From contig CAJMDR010000109.1 of assembly GCA_905212215.1 (NCBI GenBank), positions 1-7,060 of the forward strand: a stretch of DNA of 7,060 nucleotides, in the 5' to 3' direction. Under the pieces are notes generated by a model. The model searched no databases, was not told where the DNA came from, and saw only the letters and a program-made list of their open reading frames with translations. Of this stretch, positions 1-6,859 are shown one piece after another. Numbering within the stretch: position 1 is the first letter of the stretch; the number at the start of each line of letters is the position of its first letter. Both the position numbers and the translations under genes were made by a program. This DNA is from an uncultured Porphyromonadaceae bacterium. Lineage in GTDB: Bacteria > Bacteroidota > Bacteroidia > Bacteroidales > Muribaculaceae.

Positions 1-908
1 GGCTCTCCGGACTCTCGGAAGATAAAATGACTCTTGGTACGCCTTTGGCTTTCATGGTTGAGAATACCGATGCTAAATCCGTAGATTATGAGCATCTGCG
101 CCATGCCTTTCGGCCTGGACATGCCGATTTCACCACCCTCGCGAAGTATGGCATCCGCGAACATCGGGGAGGCGGAAGATCCTCGGCAAGACAGACATTG
201 TGCCGAGTGGTTGGTGGTGCCGTAGCAATGCAGTTTCTCAGTCATTACGGAATTAAGATTCTCACCTATATCTCCGGCATAGGACCCTGGCAAATGGAAG
301 ATCCGTTCGCAGGCATTGATGCTGGCAAGGACGAAATTGTGGACTCTTCACCGGTAAGATGCCCTGATAAGACTCTTTCCGGGAAGATAGAGAAATATCT
401 CAAAGAGGAAATCATTGGCCGCGATTCCGTGGGGGGAAGAGTAAGTCTTATCTGCAGCGGATGTCCGGCAGGATTAGGTTCTCCGGTATATGGCAAACTG
501 ACCTCACGTCTTGCCGATACCATGATGGGAATAAACGGTGCTAAAGGCATCGAATTCGGTCTCGGAATGAAATCCTCCACTCTCACAGGGAAAGAGGCTA
601 CAGACCGTTATATGGGGCTTCTGAAGGGTGCTGACGGAATGCAGATCAAGACGGCCGCAAACCTCGCGGGAGGAATAGAAGGTGGTATCTCCAATGGTGA
701 GGATATTCTTCTTTCTGTAGCCTTCAAACCTACTCCGACAAGACCTTACGAGGTGGAAAGCATAAACGACAACGGAGAGGCGGTGATAATACCACCTAAG
801 GGTCGGCATGACCCTTGTATCGCTATCCGTGCGGTGCCGGTGGTGAAAGCTATGGCGGCGATGGTGATTCTTGACCAGTTGTTGCTGAACAGGATGGCAA
901 GATTATGA
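1..908 (+). CDS. aroC: Chorismate synthase, 5'-truncated by window edge
   Basis: The enzyme makes chorismate from 5-enolpyruvylshikimate-3-phosphate (EPSP), the last step of the shikimate pathway; it is cytosolic and needs reduced FMN. About 301 residues are visible, against about 355-365 usual, so roughly 60 N-terminal residues (including the GESHG region) lie left of the window. The frame is open to the edge (codons from position 3), and the sequence before the ATG at 27 (LSGLSEDK) aligns with the family's 'LSGxFEGKTTGTP' region, so that ATG is internal. Diagnostic motifs are FRPGHAD (catalytic His codon 120-122), GGGRSSARQT (about 168-197), the ASGxPAGLG-like segment SGCPAGLG (about 456-480), INGAKGIE (about 531-555), GGISNGEDI and GRHDPCIAIRAVP (801-840, catalytic-type Asp codon 810-812). 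A Lys (846-848) stands where E. coli AroC has Glu in 'VPxxEAM'. The stop is at 906-908. A radical SAM gene follows within 4-10 nt, suggesting one transcript. Identification is firm. Confidence 0.96.
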   Translation, partial: LSGLSEDKMTLGTPLAFMVENTDAKSVDYEHLRHAFRPGHADFTTLAKYGIREHRGGGRSSARQTLCRVVGGAVAMQFLSHYGIKILTYISGIGPWQMEDPFAGIDAGKDEIVDSSPVRCPDKTLSGKIEKYLKEEIIGRDSVGGRVSLICSGCPAGLGSPVYGKLTSRLADTMMGINGAKGIEFGLGMKSSTLTGKEATDRYMGLLKGADGMQIKTAANLAGGIEGGISNGEDILLSVAFKPTPTRPYEVESINDNGEAVIIPPKGRHDPCIAIRAVPVVKAMAAMVILDQLLLNRMARL

Positions 909-918
909 ACTTGTGGTC

Positions 919-1794
919 ATGAAAAGATATTCCGACTACCTGCAGTCGATTTTCGGTCCCGGCAAATACCAGAAACTCACTCTCAATGCCGGTCATGACT
1001 GTCCCAACCGCGACGGCACACTCAGTCGCGGCGGATGCATCTATTGCTCCAACATAGCTTTCTCCCCTTCCTATTGCCATTCCGGCATGACGCTCTCGCA
1101 GCAATTCAAGGCCGGACGACATTTCTTCAGCCGCAAATACAAAAATATGCTGTGGCTCCCCTATTTTCAGACCTATACCTCCACCAGGGCTGACCTTTCG
1201 TCGTTGCGCGATCAATACATGGAGATCTTAGGACATGAGGATGTGGCTGGAATAGTGGTGAGCACCCGTCCTGACGCTATGCCGCAACCGGTTGTTGAAT
1301 TGTTGGCCGAGTTGCCGAAACCTGTCATTGTGGAGTTAGGTGCCGAAAGCAGCCACGACAGGACGCTGGATATTCTCCACAGAGGACATACCTGGCAACA
1401 GACTTGCGATGCCGTATGTCGTGCCGCGGAAGCAGGATTGCATGTTGGCATTCATCTTATGGCCGGATTGCCCGGAGAGACTGACGAGGATTTGTTAGTG
1501 ACCATAGACCGTTCCTGTCAGCTTCCCATAGAAACCATAAAGCTGCATCACCTACAGATACTCCGCCATACCCTGCTTGCAAAGATGGTAGAGAGGGGAG
1601 AGATAACTGTACCGCAAATCACAGTGGAACATTACCTTGAACTATGCGTGGAGATATTGCGTCATATTCCTGACCACATCATAGTAGAGCGTTTCCTTGC
1701 CCAGGCACCACCATCGCTGTTGATTTCACCCTGCTGGAACCTCAAGAATTACCAGTTCATGCAACTCCTCGAAAACCGTCTGAACCATCACTGA
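919..1794 (+). CDS. TIGR01212-family radical SAM protein (YhcC/YtqA-like)
   Basis: A complete 291-residue protein of the radical SAM family typified by E. coli YhcC (about 309 aa) and B. subtilis YtqA. The N-terminal motif CPNRDGTLSRGGCIYC gives the family's atypical cluster spacing C-x11-C-x2-C (Cys 28, 40 and 43 from the ATG), replacing the usual CxxxCxxC and predicted to bind a 4Fe-4S cluster with SAM. Other shared blocks are YFQTYTSTRADL, VSTRPDAMP, VELGAESSHDRTLDILHRGH, HLMAGLPGETDED and IKLHHLQI. I chose ATG 919 (MKRYSDYLQ) because relatives begin close to this motif; an in-frame GTG at 913 would add two residues. No clear Shine-Dalgarno is present and the start lies just after the aroC stop, so coupled translation is likely. 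From memory, YtqA has been linked (as MnmL) to wobble-uridine mnm5s2U tRNA modification; transferring that role here is inference. The product is cytosolic. Confidence 0.93.
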   Translation: MKRYSDYLQSIFGPGKYQKLTLNAGHDCPNRDGTLSRGGCIYCSNIAFSPSYCHSGMTLSQQFKAGRHFFSRKYKNMLWLPYFQTYTSTRADLSSLRDQYMEILGHEDVAGIVVSTRPDAMPQPVVELLAELPKPVIVELGAESSHDRTLDILHRGHTWQQTCDAVCRAAEAGLHVGIHLMAGLPGETDEDLLVTIDRSCQLPIETIKLHHLQILRHTLLAKMVERGEITVPQITVEHYLELCVEILRHIPDHIIVERFLAQAPPSLLISPCWNLKNYQFMQLLENRLNHH

Positions 1795-1970
1795 TTTAGA
1801 CAGAAAAACATAAAGACAGAAAGCCATTCATCTTTTCTTAACCCTCTTGTCATTATCTTGACAGGAGAACAGTAGTATCAGGAGAAAAACTTTCTCCATT
1901 ATGTATTTATGACTTTCAGTCAAAACAATACAGATCTACTGTTCTCCTGTCTATTTAGTACATCTTAAGG
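1795..1970. other. Convergent intergenic region between radical SAM gene and large secreted-protein gene
   Basis: This AT-rich stretch separates two genes that converge on it (stops at 1792-1794 on + and 1973-1971 on -). It has no coding frame I can support. It begins with two copies of the octamer gacagaaa (1799-1806, 1815-1822) and is dominated by the palindromic element at 1860-1951. Both transcripts must end here, so the element is the best candidate for a two-way terminator, but neither arm is followed by a run of T on either strand, so it is not a textbook intrinsic terminator. Confidence 0.7.
1860..1951. repeat. Palindromic intergenic element, solitary copy A
   Basis: The 16-bp arms gacaggagaacagtag (1860-1875) and ctactgttctcctgtc (1936-1951) are perfect reverse complements separated by 60 nt. 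Inside them lies a second perfect hairpin: ggagaaa (1881-1887), loop aac, tttctcc (1891-1897). The whole segment, including the non-paired middle, aligns at roughly 80-85% with 6841-6945, in the same orientation, so it is a copy of a dispersed repeat family rather than a one-off hairpin. No open frame is inside it. It could act as a transcript end or RNA-stability structure for the two converging genes, or be a small non-autonomous mobile sequence; the function is unknown. Confidence 0.85.
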
Positions 1971-4900
1971 TTAACGCACTATCACTTTAACCGAAACGCC
2001 TGATATTCGTACCAGATATACCCCCTCGGGAAGCATTATCTTCACCTCGTTCTCCGGCACAGCATCATAGCATACCATTCCGGCAATGTTGACAACCGTC
2101 ACACTCTTGCCCTCTGCACCAGCGACAGCGATATATCCCTTACCGTCTTCAACCGTTACTCCGTCGGGTATAACTTGAACACTGTTATTGATATAGAACG
2201 CATTGGACGGTGCCGATTCATCGCCATCGTTGTAAATGGCAGTGACATGATATGGATGTTTGCCGCCGGGACATCCATAATCCGTATACAAGACATCAGA
2301 AACAAGATCATCGTTCACTCTCTTACCGTCACGATATACCTTGTATCCGTCCACAAGCATCGGAGCAACATTAAAAGTAAAATCATCGAGCATGAGCATA
2401 GAACCTCTTACGGCTTTACTGCGTACCGCAAAATATTTTGCTCCGGCAGGTATTTCGAAACTGTATTCCGTCCATTCGCCCGGTACTGAAGCGACCTCCT
2501 TCACCGAAATGAAATCGGCAGTATCCTTGCCACACAAGGAATAAAGCATCTCAATTCTTTCCGGATGATTTGCCATACAGCTACGGGCAAAGAACTTCAC
2601 AGTCTGTGATTTGCCGTCCAGCAAGGGCGATACCAGCCAATCATCAGCCTGAGAACCATTGTGAGGAGCCAAAGATGCGATGAATTGCTCACCACTATGC
2701 GGTATCAAGGGTAGATATTTCTTGATCCCGGATCCGAACTCGTCAGTATTCAACACAATAAAAGATCGTTTGCTTAATAACGGACTCCCTTCAAATTTCA
2801 GAGAAATATGCCCCAGGTTAGTCGGTATTAAGAAAATGCCGATACCTTGTCTATCCATATCGAGGAATGTCCAGTCACGTACGTTTTCGTATGCCCACAT
2901 ATTGTAGTTCTCGAAACTTTCCATTCCGTCACTGCCGGAATATCCCGCTGTGACCACTGGAGCCTTCCAGACCAGAGATACTACGTTGTCGACCGAGTTA
3001 CCCACCAATGCGGAAGGATGTGCTTTCGGGCCATACTCACAGGCTGTCCATACTTCGTTTGTCTCATTGTCTCTCAGGTCTGCATCATTCTCGCAACGCA
3101 CCACAGCTTTATATTTGTGCGGCATTGATACCTGATTTATTCCGAGCGTGTCATGAGCGGAAATATATGCTACACCCTCCGGAGCAAGACTCACTCCCGG
3201 AACTATTCGGAAAGGCTCCTCTTCTTCATCACGGTAGAAAGCCAAATCATAGTCCGATATCTGTTTCTCACCACGATTCTCGACCCTTACCGTCAGGCTG
3301 AAATCCTTATTGAACCTTACAATGGGAGGAACGCGGAATACATTGACTCCTACATTTCGTTCAACTGCATCCGAAACCATAAGCCTGTCTATTGCGGTCT
3401 TAATGTAGGATACACATGTACCGGTCACTTGCAGACGGATTCTCTTTCCCTTGAATTTGTCAAGACCAACCCGAACGTAATTCCATTCGTTCGGCTTAGC
3501 ATTAGCTGCGCCGCATAAGTCATACACAGTACCGCGTAAGAGAGGGACCCATTCTTCAGTGCCTTCCTCGCGTGCAAAAATCTCTACCTCATTGAGATCG
3601 TTGATTACGGAGTCGTTTTCTATTGAACGAATGTTATACAAATAGAACGAGAAATAAGGATGAACCGCATTACCGAGGTCTATCTTCCCTGTATAGAAAC
3701 CCTCAGTTGTATATTGTTCGAGAAATTCAGCGCAGATTATCCCATTGTCATCATCAACAGACTCAAGCCCAAATTCATTATCTCGCGCAACCCAGGCACC
3801 TGAAATATAGTTGCCAGACCATCCATTAGCAAAAGACTCTCTGAAAGGCAGTTTATAAGACAATCCGGATATTCTGCGAATATTTACTTTTTCTGACCTA
3901 CCGTAAACATTTTCTGCTACAACATAAATATCCATAGTCTGTTGCTTGCTTTCAGTGTCAAGTATCAGACAGGTATCACCATAATTGGTATATTTCTCTG
4001 TGGTTTTTACATATCCATTATTATATGCATAATTATATGCATAGCCCACAATATACCGGAGTTTATTCTTGTCTAACAGTCGTCCACCTCTATCCACTTC
4101 CGGCGGCGTCCAGGTTATCTTCAGTTTAGTCTCAGTGATTTCAGTAACCTTAAGATTGCTGACGGCTTCTGCTTTATAATTCCGGTCGCTAAGCCTTAGA
4201 GTCAGCTCAGACCATCTGCCTTCCCCTTTGCTATTGCTGCATACCACATCCCAACGACAATCTGTTCCTGGTTTTATGTCCCTGTCTTCGTACATAAATT
4301 CCTCGCCAGGTAAAATATCAGTGAGTACTTTTACCTGTCTGCCATTACGCAAAACAGTGATATTTTTGGCAGAGGTCAGCGGATTGCTGTCAATGTCTTT
4401 CACAGGTATTTGCCCTGTTATGATGGCCTTATATTCCATCGGGTTATCCTCCAGCATTACTTTAAGATTGGTGATGGAATCCGGCACTCCTGCCAACGGC
4501 AGACTGACAGCGAGGTTATCCAAGTCCATTCCAGCGCCTCTTACGGGTGTCACTGCATGTATGCCGATATGATATTCACCGCTTTCCGGCGCGGTAAAGC
4601 TCCAGGTATGCTTGTCAGGCTGGAGATATGGCATATCGGATACATCCATAAATCCGGAAAGATGCATAGTCATGCCTTGCAATGTCGCCTCTTTTCCCAT
4701 AAATGCCTCATATCTTGCCGGAGCAGGCAATCGGTTATTCATACTCGTAAAGTCTGCCGATATGTTATATGTCTTGCCCTTTTCCATACTAATTGGTGGC
4801 GATATGAGCCAGTCATCGGAGGTTTCAGCATAGTCTTCCTTTATGCAAATACAGGTGTCTTTCTTTGCATTGAAATTCTGACCGAAATGCCATGTATTGT

Positions 4901-5597
4901 TAGCATACTGATTGCCCACCATAACGAAATTGTCAAGTACCCGTTCATTATCAAACGTTTCCAGATACGGCACTTTGCAAACGCCCAATGGAATGATGTT
5001 CGATTTACCCGGTTGTGTCTCAAACCCTTTATAATTCGCCGTTACTGTATAATAATAGCGTACATAGGTCGATGGCATTGAGACTGCATCAACGAAACTG
5101 TTGGCAGAAATTTCCTTCGCTACCACAACATCATCAGTATAACGCTTCACTGTGTGCCTCATCAAGAGGGTATCAAGATAGCCCTCATGTATTCCTTTGG
5201 GTGTGTTCCAATGCACATTGAAATTGCCATCAGAATAATTTATGTTTACCTCCGGTATCTGAGGTGTATCGTTTCCTATGAAAAGAATCTTCCTTTTACT
5301 GAGACTCTTTCCTTTCTCGTTCGATACGGAAACTGCAAAATTATATGTTGCAGCCGAATCTACGGAAAGAGGAATGCTCATTGTGCTTCCGTAAGCCGTC
5401 TCTCCGGTTTTTACCGGCACTTCATTCAATGATACTGTATAATTCAGTTTACCGGATGCGGCTGTATTGTCGTTGAGCGTCACAGGACATTTGAAGTCAA
5501 CAGTACCATTCAAGCTTCCCTTGGGAAATTCCACAGAAACCTCGCTTACAGGAGCCGGGACTTTGTCATCCTCTTGTCCGGGTATATATAACCCCAA
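1971..5597 (-). CDS. Large secreted multidomain protein, C-terminal part (frameshifted): FN3-like, anchor-J-like, CARDB-like and type IX-style sorting domains
   Basis: This open frame is the downstream part of one gene broken near 5637-5641. It gives 1208 residues from a TTG at 5597, but coding similarity (ATKLCDFANSEQI) continues upstream to about 5636, and the first in-frame ATG is only at 5381, so TTG is probably not a real start. Domains by residue of the 1208: beta-sandwich 17-110; FN3-like 112-205; choice-of-anchor-J/cleaved-adhesin-like 208-368 with DDWLISPP at 261; FN3-like 370-470 and 476-580; a second jelly-roll-like domain 583-745; CARDB-like 748-850; an FN3-like domain starting at 860 and interrupted by a third anchor-J-like domain (891-1077, DDWLVSPLL at 985), then resuming at GYKVYRDG (1084-1136); and a final 70 residues (VVNIAGMV, LPEGVYLVRI, Lys near the end) resembling the type A sorting domain of type IX secreted proteins. 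Expected to be a surface or secreted adhesin-like or carbohydrate/protein-binding protein; ligand unknown. No catalytic motif seen. Confidence 0.85.
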   Translation of the reverse strand: MGLYIPGQEDDKVPAPVSEVSVEFPKGSLNGTVDFKCPVTLNDNTAASGKLNYTVSLNEVPVKTGETAYGSTMSIPLSVDSAATYNFAVSVSNEKGKSLSKRKILFIGNDTPQIPEVNINYSDGNFNVHWNTPKGIHEGYLDTLLMRHTVKRYTDDVVVAKEISANSFVDAVSMPSTYVRYYYTVTANYKGFETQPGKSNIIPLGVCKVPYLETFDNERVLDNFVMVGNQYANNTWHFGQNFNAKKDTCICIKEDYAETSDDWLISPPISMEKGKTYNISADFTSMNNRLPAPARYEAFMGKEATLQGMTMHLSGFMDVSDMPYLQPDKHTWSFTAPESGEYHIGIHAVTPVRGAGMDLDNLAVSLPLAGVPDSITNLKVMLEDNPMEYKAIITGQIPVKDIDSNPLTSAKNITVLRNGRQVKVLTDILPGEEFMYEDRDIKPGTDCRWDVVCSNSKGEGRWSELTLRLSDRNYKAEAVSNLKVTEITETKLKITWTPPEVDRGGRLLDKNKLRYIVGYAYNYAYNNGYVKTTEKYTNYGDTCLILDTESKQQTMDIYVVAENVYGRSEKVNIRRISGLSYKLPFRESFANGWSGNYISGAWVARDNEFGLESVDDDNGIICAEFLEQYTTEGFYTGKIDLGNAVHPYFSFYLYNIRSIENDSVINDLNEVEIFAREEGTEEWVPLLRGTVYDLCGAANAKPNEWNYVRVGLDKFKGKRIRLQVTGTCVSYIKTAIDRLMVSDAVERNVGVNVFRVPPIVRFNKDFSLTVRVENRGEKQISDYDLAFYRDEEEEPFRIVPGVSLAPEGVAYISAHDTLGINQVSMPHKYKAVVRCENDADLRDNETNEVWTACEYGPKAHPSALVGNSVDNVVSLVWKAPVVTAGYSGSDGMESFENYNMWAYENVRDWTFLDMDRQGIGIFLIPTNLGHISLKFEGSPLLSKRSFIVLNTDEFGSGIKKYLPLIPHSGEQFIASLAPHNGSQADDWLVSPLLDGKSQTVKFFARSCMANHPERIEMLYSLCGKDTADFISVKEVASVPGEWTEYSFEIPAGAKYFAVRSKAVRGSMLMLDDFTFNVAPMLVDGYKVYRDGKRVNDDLVSDVLYTDYGCPGGKHPYHVTAIYNDGDESAPSNAFYINNSVQVIPDGVTVEDGKGYIAVAGAEGKSVTVVNIAGMVCYDAVPENEVKIMLPEGVYLVRISGVSVKVIVR
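1974..2184 (-). other. C-terminal sorting-like domain (Por/type IX secretion, type A style)
   Basis: The last about 70 residues follow the pattern known for TIGR04183-type C-terminal domains: a beta strand with 'VTVVNIAGMV', a polar turn with PENEV, then LPEGVYLVRI and a closing KVIVR. In the known family this domain directs export across the outer membrane by the type IX system and is then cleaved, often with attachment to the cell surface. No component of the secretion machinery is in this window, so whether the host exports the protein that way is an inference. Confidence 0.7.
4020..4043 (-). repeat. 12-bp perfect tandem duplication inside the large gene
   Basis: The dodecamer attatatgcata occurs twice without interruption (4020-4031 and 4032-4043). 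It is in frame and encodes YAYN-YAYN in an FN3-like domain (residues 519-526 of the downstream fragment). It probably arose by strand slippage; loss or gain of a unit would keep the frame. Confidence 0.9.
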
Positions 5598-6535
5598 TAT
5601 TTGCTCACTATTTGCAAAATCACATAGTTTAGTAGCATTCCTGTATGTGGATTTACCTCATATAACGAAGCTTGGTATGCATCGTCCACACATGTGCGGA
5701 AGAAACGCCCGGACTTAACGTCTCCAACTAATCCTGACGCGTTTGAGAAAGCAGCACAGCCGGTATCACCTATCTTCACCGTGTTGCCATTATTGGGATT
5801 AAGCTTATAGACACTTTCATCTGAAGCGATGCAATAGATGAAACCATCTTTACCGAAAGCACATTCACCCCACACAGTGGGACTTTCTAATATATATGTC
5901 CAGGTATTGGTAAGGAGGTCCAGCTTGCCGAATTTATATGGCGATTCTTTGCCATACCAACCATACATACTCTTCCCGTTAGTACATAACATCCACGGAT
6001 GAGTATCCCATGTGAGATTATCACCTCTCATAGGTACTTGTTTCCATGTCTCCGTGTCATAGACAATACGGGTAAAAAGCGGATGTTGATGAAAGGTATC
6101 GTTAGGATGATAGTAGTAATAATAAACGTAATACAATCCATCGGAATAAACATACGTTCCACCTTTTACCAATTCGTGCGGATAGATACTGTCAAATTGG
6201 CCGGAAGTATTGAAACGCCATATACCAATGCGTCTGTTCTGCATCGGAGTCAAAGAAAAAACCACATTACCATAAATTGAAAGATTTCCAGTCTCCTTGC
6301 GTATACGCTCAAGAATATCAGAAGGTGGCAATGATTTTGCAGCATCGCTATTCTTCCTCGGCAAGACAAATTCCTTCTGCACAGGATCTTTAATGCTTGC
6401 TTGAGGTAACACCATTCCCCATCCATGTCTTACAGGCACAGTACCTGTGGCTGCCATAGCATTAACCATGCCAAAAACAGTGCCAATCAACAATACCGCC
6501 AGTATCATCAGTCGACAAGGAAGATTCCGTTTCAT
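5546..6535 (-). CDS. Large secreted multidomain protein, N-terminal part (frameshifted): signal peptide and propeller-like repeats
   Basis: A 329-residue frame beginning at ATG 6535. Residues 1-28 form a Sec signal peptide: basic start (MKR), a hydrophobic core (about 9-24) and an AMA-type site around 26-29; Cys7 precedes the core, so no lipobox. Residues about 85-299 hold repeated segments of about 45 residues with an aromatic strand followed by a 'xYxLNPxNGNTxxI' turn (IWRFNTSG, IVYDTETWKQV, FGKLDLLTNTWTYI, VYKLNPNNGNTVKI, LYEVNPHTG), typical of a beta-propeller-like fold. The last repeat stops at Gly299. The following 30 residues (300-329) are out of frame and unlike the rest, while the continuation ATKLCDFANSEQILGLYIP is found in another frame of the same strand. 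The intact protein would be about 1521 residues. A run of five tyrosines occurs at 138-142. A Bacteroidetes-type promoter lies about 70 bases upstream; no Shine-Dalgarno is evident. Confidence 0.82.
   Translation of the reverse strand: MKRNLPCRLMILAVLLIGTVFGMVNAMAATGTVPVRHGWGMVLPQASIKDPVQKEFVLPRKNSDAAKSLPPSDILERIRKETGNLSIYGNVVFSLTPMQNRRIGIWRFNTSGQFDSIYPHELVKGGTYVYSDGLYYVYYYYYHPNDTFHQHPLFTRIVYDTETWKQVPMRGDNLTWDTHPWMLCTNGKSMYGWYGKESPYKFGKLDLLTNTWTYILESPTVWGECAFGKDGFIYCIASDESVYKLNPNNGNTVKIGDTGCAAFSNASGLVGDVKSGRFFRTCVDDAYQASLYEVNPHTGMLLNYVILQIVSKYWGYIYPDKRMTKSRLL
5637..5641 (-). other. Frameshift site (apparent 1-nt deletion)
   Basis: On the minus strand the Gly codon gga (5641-5639) is followed by only 'at' before the Ala codon gct (5636-5634) of the resumed reading. 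The downstream frame is closed just upstream by a TGA near 5660, and the upstream frame closes at 5548-5546, so the switch must occur in this about 110-nt overlap; conserved residues on each side narrow it to this spot. Reading it without a lost base would need a -1 slip, but the local sequence aca-gga-atg is not an X-XXY-YYZ slippery heptamer. Confidence 0.75.
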
Positions 6536-6750
6536 AGTCGAGTTGCGTTTAATGTTATTAGGTTAAATTTCTGTTGATACAATTGAAGTTGTATTTCCTT
6601 TGCAAAAATACAAAATAATTTTCACATGACAAAGGCTTCCATGTGTTTTTTAATAACACGCAATTTAGAACATTTCATGAGTTATATAGAATATTTTTAA
6701 GCTTTATATCATATGTCCTATAGACGTTTTAAATTTTCTTTCCACACAAC
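6536..6750. other. AT-rich upstream region of the large gene
   Basis: No coding frame is supportable here. It holds the 5' leader (6536-about 6597) and the promoter at 6603-6633. The remainder (6634-6750) is AT-rich, with only a weak 5-bp inverted repeat (gtgtt 6643-6647 / aacac 6655-6659); I see no recognisable regulatory site in it. Confidence 0.6.
6603..6633 (-). promoter_or_regulatory. Bacteroidetes-type promoter for the large secreted-protein gene
   Basis: Read on the minus strand, TTTG (6633-6630) is followed after exactly 19 nt by TATTTTTG (6610-6603). This fits the Bacteroidetes housekeeping sigma consensus of a -33 TTTG and a -7 TAnnTTTG with about 19-21 nt between them. Transcription would start around 6595-6599, giving a leader of about 60 nt before the ATG at 6535. 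No operator or riboswitch-like structure is evident in the leader. Confidence 0.65.
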
Positions 6751-6859
6751 ACTCCTGTTCTTCTGTCTTCGATATTGACCATAGAACCATAGATACCAAA
6801 GGGTTAGTCTTCTTTTGTTCCGTGGTTCTATGGTTTATTTTTGACAGAAGAACAGTAGT
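6751..6859. repeat. Long compound hairpin (outer 17-bp stem, inner 12-bp stem)
   Basis: Positions 6751-6767 pair with 6843-6859 at 16 of 17 positions, 13 of them contiguous (ctgttcttctgtc with gacagaagaacag). Within, accatagaacca (6778-6789) is perfectly complementary to tggttctatggt (6823-6834), leaving a 33-nt loop that contains the conserved taccaaagg. The whole could form a stable structure of about 109 nt in RNA or a cruciform in DNA. Confidence 0.85.

Larger units (their letters stand above)
1971..6535 (-). pseudogene. Whole disrupted gene: secreted propeller/FN3/anchor-J protein with single-base frameshift
   Basis: The two open frames above are best read as one gene of about 1521 codons. 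The family-typical stretch 'SLYEVNPHTG-x-ATKLCDFANSEQILGLYIPG' is split exactly between frames: the first half is read in the frame of ATG 6535, the second in the frame used by the downstream 1208 residues, with two bases (5638-5637) where a codon of three is expected. Restoring one base there rejoins the frames. Either the strain carries a recent null or phase-variable mutation, or the base was lost in sequencing or assembly. Everything else in the gene is intact over about 4.5 kb with no other stop, which argues for a very recent or artefactual lesion. Confidence 0.75.

Noticed and set aside
266..809. Minus-strand open frames of about 100 codons (266-586, 504-809)
   Set aside because: They are antisense to aroC, whose frame carries clear family motifs, and their translations look like no protein I know.
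850..1451. Minus-strand open frames at 850-1215 and 1212-1451
   Set aside because: They lie wholly opposite the radical SAM gene and the end of aroC; no start signal or family-like sequence.
1860..1951. Ordinary intrinsic terminator
   Set aside because: Neither arm is followed by a T-tract on either strand, the loop is long, and the sequence recurs elsewhere, so I called it a repeat and left termination as a possibility.
5597..5660. Programmed -1 ribosomal frameshift joining the two frames
   Set aside because: No slippery heptamer or obvious downstream stimulatory hairpin at the junction; a lost base explains the data more simply.
2175..5718. Many plus-strand open frames of 60-223 codons, the longest at 4410-5081
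   Set aside because: All are antisense to the large secreted-protein gene, whose minus-strand translation has continuous domain patterns; the plus-strand products have no recognisable motif.
6110..6135. Tyrosine run (YYVYYYYY) as a contingency microsatellite
   Set aside because: The codons mix tat and tac, so the DNA is not a clean repeat and is unlikely to slip often.
5999..6280. Plus-strand 93-codon frame
   Set aside because: Antisense to the signal peptide/propeller part of the large gene; no supporting features.
6643..6659. Hairpin gtgtt/aacac upstream of the promoter
   Set aside because: Only five pairs in AT-rich sequence; expected by chance.
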